From positions 62,792,892 to 62,856,891 of the forward strand of contig NC_091119.1 of NCBI RefSeq assembly GCF_040183065.1: DNA of 64,000 nucleotides. The letters are read 5' to 3'. The position numbers and the translations under genes are program-made. Of this stretch, positions 56,040 to 64,000 are shown one piece after another (positions within the stretch are counted from its first letter, which is position 1; each line of letters opens with the position of its first letter). A model generated the notes under the pieces. That model saw nothing but the letters and a program-made list of their open reading frames with translations, made no database searches and had not been told where the DNA came from. This stretch comes from Periplaneta americana (Eukaryota > Arthropoda > Insecta > Blattodea > Blattidae).

Positions 56040-57238
56040 TTAGGAAGTGAAAAAAATTCATAAGTTATTTGAAGGGAGTACGTGAAACTGAATATTTTTA
56101 CATTCCTTATACATTTTAGAAACAATTCTGAGAGATGAGATGAATAGCCTAACCCAGTTTTATGAACGAGTCTTAGTTTTAAATTTAAAGGCTGGTTAAA
56201 AACAATTAAATGGGTATAATTATTTTGATCATTACTGCCTCTCATTTTCCAACTCTTAATGTTCGTATTTCGTAAAACTCAGTCTTATCTATTAACTAAG
56301 GATTAACAGAAATCTATGTATAGCGTTTAAGGATATTTAAGTTGACGAATCAGTCAGTGTGTTGATTATAGAATAGCCTTTTTTATCATATAGATTGTCT
56401 TTATACTTTATAGTATCGAGGAAAAGACTATGCAGCGGCAACTGGAATTATCTCGCAAAATGTGTGCCGGAAACTGGTCCCTTTTCATATACGTACATGC
56501 ACACATTATAGACTACAGTAGTTCTGTAGTTTAGCTATACTGTATGTGAATAGTTTTTAGAAATGACTGTCCATCTAAGTCCACTCGGATCTCGAGCCTG
56601 TATGTTTACCCTTATGTCCTACCCATTCCAGCTTCAGTTTGCTTGCTGCAGAGATATCAGCCGACCTTGCATCAGTGAGTAACTCGCTCTGGAGTTCAGA
56701 TTAAAAAAATCCATCTGCCAAAATTGCTGGCTCCTACTATACGTGGAGATATAGACCTACATGCGCGTATATAACAGTATTGCTTTAGTCGTCATCACCA
56801 TCTTGCTTCTAGCCTGCTTCACATTCCAGCCAGTGGCGCCAGTTCTAGTTAATTGCCGCTGTGAAAGAATTCTTATCGGTCTTTAATCATGTAGTTCACA
56901 TTATGAGTATGGGCAGGTGGAAGACAAACATATTATTCTAGAAGTCCAACACTAAACTCTAGTTATCCGAGCATGTTACATAATCTTGCATATCTGCCTA
57001 CGATATATATCACGCAGGTCGTTGACTTCCATGGCTGCCATAACTTCTTTCTATCGGCCTCTTGATTGTTCAGTTATTTTATTCCTGGCAGTCTATTTCT
57101 AGCGTTCGACATTATGACCATCAATGCGTTGGCGACAAGGAGCAAAGGTACAAGTAGAAACAGAGGAAGTCCTTGGCCGGTCTATTTATTGATTAATAAA
57201 CATCCTTATAGGAGTTATTCATGCAGGGAGGTGAGATA
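56040..57238. other. No recognised gene
   Basis: Nothing assignable. Confidence 0.4.
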
Positions 57239-57246
57239 CTTTAAAG

Positions 57247-58233
57247 CAGCCGTGGCGAAAATGTGACTCTCAAGCACATTGTGGCTCGCATTGATAGCTG
57301 TGCATTTCTCTCGCTTCTTACCTTCCCCAACCCCCACCCTTTCAATGACTGGAATCAAACTCCGTTCCATTTGTATTTGTCTCTGACCTGCGAGTGGCGT
57401 ATCGTCCAATGTCTCTCTCGAAACCATGTACCTCTACAAAACGAAAGTTTCAAGTAGGATGAGAGTACGCATTTTTTTCTGCCAATATGATGAGAATATT
57501 AAATGTATGATTTGTTCACAAGTATTACGAGGAAACGGTTGTATAAAATAAAGCGGCATTATACTACATGTCACTCATGAAACATTAAAAGGTGAAGTAT
57601 TATTATTATTATTATTATTATTATCTCTTTACATCGATCCTTTTTCAGCAGATGTACGAATAATGCTGTTAGATCTTCAATTTAAACTCACAGATTTACA
57701 ATGTGATGTTCAATAAACGCTAGATGTAAGGACTTGACAAATGTTGAACTTTTCAAATCTTTTCCAAAAAATAAATATCCGAAGTTTCGTTCTTTCGCTT
57801 GCTCTGTTGAAGCCATGTTCGCTACAACTTACGTTTGTGAAAAAATATTTTCAACATTGAAAATAGTAAAAACCTAATTTAGATCACGACTGACAGACAA
57901 ATATCTTCGTGATCAACTACGACTGGCAGTAAGTGACTTAATTCCTGATTTTGAAACTCTGTCGCGGAGACATTCTGAAGTCAGTTAATAGGTTGTAATA
58001 GTGTGTCCTATGTTTTCTTGTTCATTTCTTTCGTTACACGTACTAAACATTAGTTTGTAACCTTATACTGTATGAAATTATATTTAAATGCTTGATACAA
58101 GGAAAATGAAATCCGTTGATAAGTCAGACAGTTGCTTCACTTCCCCTTCGGGTGTCCGCCTCCCTCCATAGGTGCTATGCACGTTGCGGGTTACACAGTG
58201 ACTCGGCGCACTATAACATTTTCGCCACGGCTG
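57247..58233 (+). mobile_element. hAT element, 987 bp, deletion derivative
   Basis: The left end CAGCCGTGGCGAAAATGTGA and inverse of the right end CATTTTCGCCACGGCTG are perfect inverted repeats over 17 bp. A perfect 8-bp duplication CTTTAAAG (57239-57246 and 58234-58241), itself a palindrome, flanks it. It carries only the C-terminal end of a transposase and a (ATT)n run at 57598-57623. Confidence 0.95.
57625..57987 (+). pseudogene. C-terminal end of an EPM2AIP1-like hAT transposase
   Basis: PFSADVRIMLLDLQFKLTDL followed by QCDVQ (about 57645-57720), then after a frameshift NVELFKSFPKNKYPKFRSFA, FATTYVCEKIFSTLKIVKT, a stop, and RSRLTDKYLRDQLRLAVSDL with IPDFETL. Y-P-x-x-R-x-F-A..T-Y-x-C-E-x-x-F-S-x-x-x-x-x-K-x-x-x-R-S-R-L-T-D is the hATC block; the glutamate is in YVCEKIFS. 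One frameshift and one stop break it. Confidence 0.8.
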
Positions 58234-58699
58234 CTTTAAAGAATCCATCCTTCTTTATGTAAAATGTACTATTTTATAACAGCCTAAAATATGTTACATA
58301 AAGCGATTTACAGAGTATGTATAGAAATTGCACAACATTGATGTGAAATAATTTGAAAAATATTGAAAGCATTCCTATTATTTTTTTCGCGTAATATTCA
58401 CAAAAGTTGAAATTCACCATATGATACATGTGCATCTATAGGCGCCGGTTTTTAATTTTTTCTTCAAATTCTGCCTGGAAAAATTTCCCGGTTGAATTTT
58501 TCCCGGATGTTCTGAACCAGTTCGAAGCAAATGCTGAGCAATTTTCTGCGTTGGACACTCGTGATCATTTCTCCATCTTTAATTCGGTCATTGTTAAAAG
58601 ACACTAAGTCTTTTTTTCAGCATTGAAATAATCTAAGAAAACTGTTCTATTCCCTTAATAATTAAGTTATATATTTTGTATTGTGTTAGGCAACATTAA

Positions 58700-58848
58700 G
58701 GGGTTAGGTACAGCTTACAGCAGTAAAATGTTTGGAAATATTCAACTTTTTTTTCCCCTCCATTACTGTATCTTCTACAACAATGAAAATTGGTATGTGT
58801 AAAACACTGCCCTTCTGCTATATGAAAAAAAAAATATGTTTACGATTT

Positions 58849-58883
<35 letters not shown>

Positions 58884-59442
58884 TTTTTTTTTTTTTTTTT
58901 TCAAAATTCATAACGGTGGTAGTTTACTGTGCAGAGATGAAGCGTTTCCCTCATAACTCATAAACTTGTTAACTTTTTCATGTTCTCTCTCTTTTATTTT
59001 ATTACTGAAACTCATGTTTGCAATATTATGCTCTTTCAACTACATTCCTTAATAAATAATTTTTTGTGTTAGAAGAAAATACTGATATTTGACCATGTTT
59101 TTTAATGAATTTATTTTTTATCGGACAATCTACCAAAGGTAGAGAAGTGATCATACATCATATTGTACATATGACATGCATAAATAAGTGACAAACAAAA
59201 ATGGAATCACAGAATGTTGGATAGTTTTTTAGTTACGTGGGAAACGCTTCATCACTGCGCAGTTAACAGAATTTTGAAAAAAAAATCTAAACAATTTTTT
59301 ATCATAAAAATATTTTTTTTTCATATAGCAGAAAGACAGTGCTTTACACGTACTAATTTTCATTATTGTCCAAGATACAGTAATGGAGGAAAAAATGTTG
59401 AATATTTTCAGAATTTTACTGCTGTAAGCTGTACCTAACTCC
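58700..59442. mobile_element. TTAA-flanked foldback, 743 bp
   Basis: Left arm GGGGTTAGGTACAGCTTACA and right arm TGTAAGCTGTACCTAACTCC start an imperfect palindrome of roughly 230 bp per arm, through GATGAAGCGTTTCCC and GGGAAACGCTTCATC. TTAA flanks both sides (58696-58699 and 59443-59446). A (TA)n run followed by poly-T lies in the left arm (58851-58899). piggyBac- or Kolobok-type by target duplication. Confidence 0.9.
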
Positions 59443-59476
59443 TTAATGGGATGTAATTGGTTTGTTTCATTCTCTA

Positions 59477-59615
59477 TTTTAATTGATTATTTTACGACGC
59501 TTTATCAACTGCTCAACTACTGTGGTTTTGTAATGTCTGAATGAGAAGAAGGTGATAATGCCAGCGAAATTAGTCCAGGGTTCAACGTCGAAAATTACCC
59601 ACAATTTGCTCTTAA
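59477..59615 (-). mobile_element. Fragment of SINE family A
   Basis: TTATTTTACGACGCTTTATCAAC, AATGTCTGAATGAGAAGAAGG and GAAAATTACCCACAATTTGC match the 3' half of family A in reverse. The tRNA-like head is missing and the sequence is diverged, so this is an old copy. Confidence 0.8.
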
Positions 59616-59936
59616 CAGAATATACAACTATTCAGAATGCTCTTGAACTAATCCTACAAATCTCTTTTACTTCCACTGTTGCCATATAATCTTACGAAAA
59701 AAAGACATAACAATAAATTTCATTTGTCGCCCGTGCCTTGTCTTGTGTATCTGAACGTGCTAGCTAAAATAAAAAAGAAATAAAACAAAATGAGAAGGCA
59801 ACGTAGCGCGTATATAGCTGACGCGTTCCAAGCAGCAATATTAAATTATAACCAAAACATTCGTTCCTAGTACTCGGGAAGTAAAAATATACCATTTCGA
59901 CTGCACGAACTGGTAGCGGCTTTGGACAAACGGGTT

Positions 59937-59972
59937 CTCTTCTTCTTCTTCTTCTTCTTCTTCTTCTTCTTC
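59937..59972 (+). repeat. (TTC)n microsatellite
   Basis: About 12 TTC units, giving a poly-arginine run in the minus frame 59764-59991, which is not a gene. Confidence 0.95.
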
Positions 59973-59974
59973 TC

Positions 59975-60362
59975 AAATAATGGTGTTTCATATATTTTCT
60001 CTACATATAATCTAAATGTTTACGGTACCGGTATGTGATTTTGTGTCCAATCCAGAACACGAAAGATCGTAGCCTTCATTCATGTAATATGTTCCTTCGA
60101 TGATAATCTAAGAAAATGAACTGTTGGCAGTATTACCATTAATAACAAGGAAATTCATTTTGAAACTCGTGGAACGTATGAGAAAGCATGTGTCATCTTC
60201 GTGACTCACTTTTACTTTCTTGTCAGAAAAAAAAAAAAAAAACATTGCGAACTACAACAAGTCGATTTATTCATTTTCGAGGACTTACATTCTTATAGTA
60301 GTCCTGATACAGAGAAAGTGGTTTTGGCAGGCATGCCATCTGTCTGTCCATTAATTTGTGTA
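59975..60362. other. No recognised gene
   Basis: Nothing assignable apart from an 18-A run near 60225. Confidence 0.4.
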
Positions 60363-61040
60363 CACTGGCGTTCAAAGTTATCTGGCCTCCAATTTTCGGA
60401 TCGTGTAAGCGAACTTTCTAACAAAGGGAAAAGTCAGACCGACAAACTTTGAAATAGTTCCGTTAGTTCTCAATAGGTGACACTATTATTGGGACGGGCA
60501 GAAAAGTATTTGGGAAAATGTTTATTTTTTAGTAGGTTATTTTACGACGCTTTATCAACATCTTAGGTTATTTAGCATCTGGATGAGATGAAGGTGATAA
60601 TACCGGTTAAATGAGTCCAGGGACCGAAAGTTACCCAACATTTGCTCATATTGGGTTGAGGGAAAACCCCGGAAAAAACTTCAATCAGGTAACTTGCCCC
60701 GAGCGGGAATCGAAGTCGGGCCACCTGGTTTCGCGGGCAGACGCGCTAACCTTTACCCCACAGATGTGGACAATATGTTTACGTAGATTAAGTATAAATT
60801 ATTCTCAAAACTGGCAATATCAGCGGTTTCCCGCTAAATCTAACATTTTTACAATCATTAGAGGGGGATGAAATTTTGAATTTTATAATGCAGGTATATT
60901 TATGTACTATTGGCGACACTAACTGTTACTTTCACCATCTATTCCTAGAAGTGATAACTAGAGGAGCCACACTTACACCAACAAATTTTTAATGTCGATC
61001 ACTATCGATTAGTAAGGTCAGGTATCTTTGAACGCCGGTG
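60363..61040. mobile_element. Tc1/mariner MITE carrying a SINE
   Basis: The left end CACTGGCGTTCAAAGTTATC and inverse of the right end GATATCTTTGAACGCCGGTG type are inverted repeats of about 25 bp. TA flanks both ends (60361-60362 and 61041-61042). Removing the SINE at 60525-60771 leaves about 420 bp. The terminus is of the type CACYGGCGTTCAAA seen in Tc1-like elements. Confidence 0.85.
60525..60771 (-). mobile_element. tRNA-derived SINE, family A
   Basis: Reverse copy with B-box region GGAATCGAAGTCGGG (one base off consensus) and head near 60740-60770. Flanking AAAATGTTTA (60515-60524) and AATATGTTTA (60772-60781) form a 10-bp duplication with one mismatch. It is inserted in the MITE at 60363-61040. 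Confidence 0.9.
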
Positions 61041-61238
61041 TACAGCTATCCTTCCTATGTTATTGGACTGATTCTGACCACATTCATTATCTGCGAGTCA
61101 GTTTATCGGTATATGATCATATGATGCACGTGAAATATAACTTTAGTAAAAAAATAATATTTCTTTATTTCAAACTAAAAGCCCGAAATAGCTATGAACT
61201 CTAAACCGATTAAAACGATTTTTTTTTCTTCATAAGAA

Positions 61239-61332
61239 ACACACAGGAATTTAGGACACATTGTACTTATCATTTCATTTGTATCTTCACAAATGAAATG
61301 ATAAGTACAATGTGTCCTAAATTCCTGTGTGT
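61239..61332. repeat. Perfect 94-bp hairpin
   Basis: The arm starting ACACACAGGAATTTAGGACA (61239-61282) is repeated exactly in reverse complement at 61289-61332, separated by six bases, ATCTTC. No mismatch is visible over 44 bp. Confidence 0.97.
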
Positions 61333-62972
61333 CGGAGAAATTAATTATCACAGAATTTTTGTATTTTCCATTGCGAATATTCTAAGCCCAAATAGCTTCC
61401 AGGTTCAGCCAGGTATAAGCTTTGTTTCAGCATGGTTCAGAATCGATTCTGAATTGACTGCTCGTGTGCAGTAGCTCAATATGCGTTCCAACATGACTTT
61501 AATTGATCCAGAATCGGTTCTGAACTCCCAGCTTCCTCTCCTAACGTGCTTTGGAATTCATCCGGAACGAGTGAATTTGGATTAAGAGCAGGAACTGGGA
61601 ATTCTGTACTGCGCACGCATGCGCAGGTGGTTTAATGTGAGTTAAAACCTGAGACGATAAAAATAAAGGAAAGAGTAATCCGGACAAATCGGTGCAACGG
61701 ATATAATGTCAAACTACACCTTTTACGCCCCATACTCCACAGCAAAATAACGCCAATTTTCAAATATTTAAATTGCTGCTATCAGTTTCGGTCATACGTA
61801 AACGGTTTAGAATGAATGTGGAGGTAACAGGAGTATTAGCAGATTATTATATCAATGTACATTTCACCGTATAGGTATTTATTAAAAGTGTTATGGTTGT
61901 GACATGGACTGAACACTTCATTTCCACATTCTTTCTTTTATCAAGAAGGATGTTCGCATTCCTTCATGTTAAAGCATAGGGGAACATGTCAACGGACGTA
62001 TTCTACAGTTGAGCCGAACAGAATATTACTGTACTCCAACCAGGAGAAAGTCTCAGGGGAATAAGACGCAACAGGGTAATGCTGTGAATGAATGTTGATG
62101 TCATAAGGTTACACACGTGGGTACACGCATCTCCATTGGCTAACTCTCAAAGCACAAACGATAACACTGATATACACATACTTATACTACCCTAGTTACA
62201 AAATTAGATCACGGTTAATCTCCTGATCTTTTAATCCCTCCATATAGGAAATAACATGCAGGAGAGCGCATGTTTTTTAAACTGACATTATAACGGTAAT
62301 ATTATCTATCTACTTCGCTCCAATAGACGACGCAATAGTAAGCACATTCCTTTCACGGTTAATCTCCTGGTTGGAGAACTTTTTTTAGTAGCTTATTTAT
62401 AAAAAATAACACCTGCTGAACTTGACTACACTTTTGAAATATTCACAACACGAAACAATTTGTAATCGTAATAATATGAACAAAACAGCTGATAACACAC
62501 CGGAAAAAGAGATGAACTATGGGTAATTTGACGGCCATACTAGTACACGTTTTCGTTTCCACCATTTCAAGCTTATGGCCCGGGATTGTTTAAAACGCTT
62601 CGAGACTGATCAGGTTAAAATTTAAAAAATAGTCGATCATGAGTGATTTGGAAGGTAATAGTAATATATTTTATGATGAATTACGTTAGGAAGATGAATA
62701 TAATTTTAATGTAAAAAGAAACTCAGAATACCGTGAAAAAATAATTCAAGAAACGTTCCAACAACGTAAGATCCCGAGCTAGTTCTGAGAACGTTCTGAA
62801 CCGGCGCATGCGTCGAAAGATGTGTTAATATTAGTTTGTAACGTGTTCTGATTTGCTTGGGGGACAAGCCTACGTATAATCTCTATCCTTAGTGAAGAGA
62901 GCTGTACTAGAATTGGCATATTTCTGCAAAAATTTCAAATTTTTTTCTAGTTTAGTTGCCCTATTGGTGTTA
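61333..62972. other. No recognised gene; scattered inverted GGTTCAGAA-type motifs
   Basis: GGTTCAGAATCGATTCTGAA near 61435, AGAATCGGTTCTGAACTCCC near 61509 and GTTCTGAACCGGCGCATGCG near 62790 share a motif in both orientations, suggesting a decayed TIR element of about 1.4 kb. An imperfect direct repeat (ACGGTTAATCTCCTG at 62213 and 62357) lies inside. No gene was seen. Confidence 0.4.
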
Positions 62973-63204
62973 CTTATGACTAGACAGTGGATGCGGGATG
63001 ACTTAAGGAAAAGTGAAGTTGTTTCGTATCAGAGTATATGGCACGTGCCGCGCCGTCCGTCTTTTGTGTATCTGGCGAGTACAGCAGCGCACAAAACGAA
63101 GGAACCCCGATCCGTGCGGTTGTGTTATCCTGCTCAAGTATTTAGTACGCGTTGAATATGTTGTGCTGATCCATTCATAATGACAAAACGTTAAATTCGC
63201 TCAG

Positions 63205-63375
63205 AGATACGAAATGCAATTAAGAAGTATGAGAGTGACAGTTTATGTATTAACGAAGACAATATCGTGTGTAATGTATGTAAAATTGAAATAAAAACCA
63301 GAACAACTCAGGCTATAGAGAAACATTTCAACAGTACATCCCACAGGAAATGCGTTGAAATGAAATCTGAGGAAC

Positions 63376-63430
<55 letters not shown>

Positions 63431-63465
63431 TAGTTGTGCGGGTCTAACGACACGTGCAACATGAT
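63205..63465 (+). pseudogene. N-terminal BED finger of a hAT transposase, truncated
   Basis: The frame gives RSEIRNAIKKYESDSLCINE, then DNIVCNVCKIEIKTRTTQA and IEKHFNSTSHRKC, a BED-type C-x2-C..H-x5-H finger, then a serine run from a (TCA)n repeat and a stop. The catalytic and dimerisation parts are missing. The finger is like that of the intact transposase at 9104-10588 in spacing, although the sequences differ. Confidence 0.75.
63377..63431 (+). repeat. (ATC)n microsatellite within the BED-finger frame
   Basis: About 18 ATC units, coding for serine in the frame of the BED-finger pseudogene. Confidence 0.95.
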
Positions 63466-64000
63466 GCTCAGTACAAATATTCCTCTAAAGAAATTTTAGA
63501 GGTTTTCTTCAGAAATTCTCTCGATAAAAAAACTATTTAAGCGATAGGCGAAGACGATTCATCTTCGACAACTTACGAGAATATATCGTGGTTTACTGCA
63601 ACGCTGTTAATTGCATCAATGTTGACGAGGACTGAACCTTGCAAGGTATGTACTACAGTACGTTATTTTTCTTTCCTTCTGACTGTACGGAGATACAGTA
63701 GCATGTTGACATCGTCTGTTTACGTTTAAAACCTGTTGAGCCAATGGTCTGAATGAAAAAAATGTAACATACAGTAAATGTGCACTTTCATTCAACGATA
63801 AGTCATCCCGCATCCACTGTCTACTTATGACCATATGAAGTTTAAGCATGTCTGTGGACAGTTGACTAAACAACATCACAATACTTTCTGTAGGGCTAGT
63901 AATGACGTAAAACATGGCATACTTCATGTTGGAATGAACTCTACGATTAGATACGACTTTCATTCAAATATTCCGTTTCCCTCGGGAGACTGCTCTTGTG

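Larger units (their letters stand above)
62981..63823 (+). mobile_element. hAT element, 843 bp, deletion derivative
   Basis: TAGACAGTGGATGCGGGATG at the left and CATCCCGCATCCACTGTCTA at the right are perfect inverted repeats of 25 bp. A perfect 8-bp duplication CTTATGAC flanks it (62973-62980 and 63824-63831). It carries an N-terminal BED finger and little else. Confidence 0.95.

Noticed and set aside
59764..59991. Arginine-rich small protein
   Set aside because: The arginine run is the (TTC)n microsatellite read in reverse.

Overview
The window looks like a piece of a large, repeat-rich insect genome, most likely a cockroach or other Blattodea. This rests on AT-rich sequence, many tRNA-derived SINEs with intact internal B boxes, RTE-, R2-, CR1- and RNase H-type LINE fragments, hAT, Tc1/mariner and PIF/Harbinger transposons, and no bacterial gene organisation. 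The species is an inference; I recognise the SINE style as cockroach-like but cannot run a search. I see no host gene I would defend. Almost every recognisable coding segment belongs to a mobile element, and all but one are broken.

Layout. 1-1075: minus-strand pseudogene of a multicopy arthropod protein family of unknown function. 2464-4275: satellite of about 24 units of about 75 bp. 4383-8170: a MITE, two SINEs, and LINE and hAT scraps. 8630-10825: complete hAT transposon with matching TIRs, a perfect 8-bp target duplication and an intact 494-codon transposase gene; it is the only intact gene in the window. 11091-12660: decayed RTE-type LINE carrying a SINE. 15446-16713: satellite of 28 units of 45 bp, open on both strands. 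17272-22805: inverted tRNA-like pair, a Harbinger-like element with a MADF exon, and four MITE or foldback elements. 23439-24741: 1.3-kb mariner with a broken transposase. 26117-27280: 5'-truncated RTE copy with a 14-bp target duplication. 27381-31080: two degraded hAT elements. 32375-38275: SINE pair, mariner foldback and a nested TIR pair. 38995-40984: 2.0-kb mariner-like element.

41104-44246 is a nest: a TIR element holds a hAT-like element, which holds a Harbinger derivative and a SINE cluster. 44522-47785 holds a CR1-like tail, two SINEs facing each other, and a mariner split by a 601-bp foldback. 50490-53550 holds an internally deleted mariner, then a LINE interrupted by a hAT interrupted by an R2-type LINE end. 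54017-63823 holds further MITEs, a hAT with a transposase tail, a TTAA foldback, a perfect 94-bp hairpin and a hAT derivative carrying only a BED finger.

The window therefore reads as a layered record of insertions. Target duplications and nesting give relative ages. The hAT at 8630 appears youngest, because its ends, target duplication and reading frame are all intact. Functional assignments come from motif recognition by eye, and copy-number and age statements are inference.
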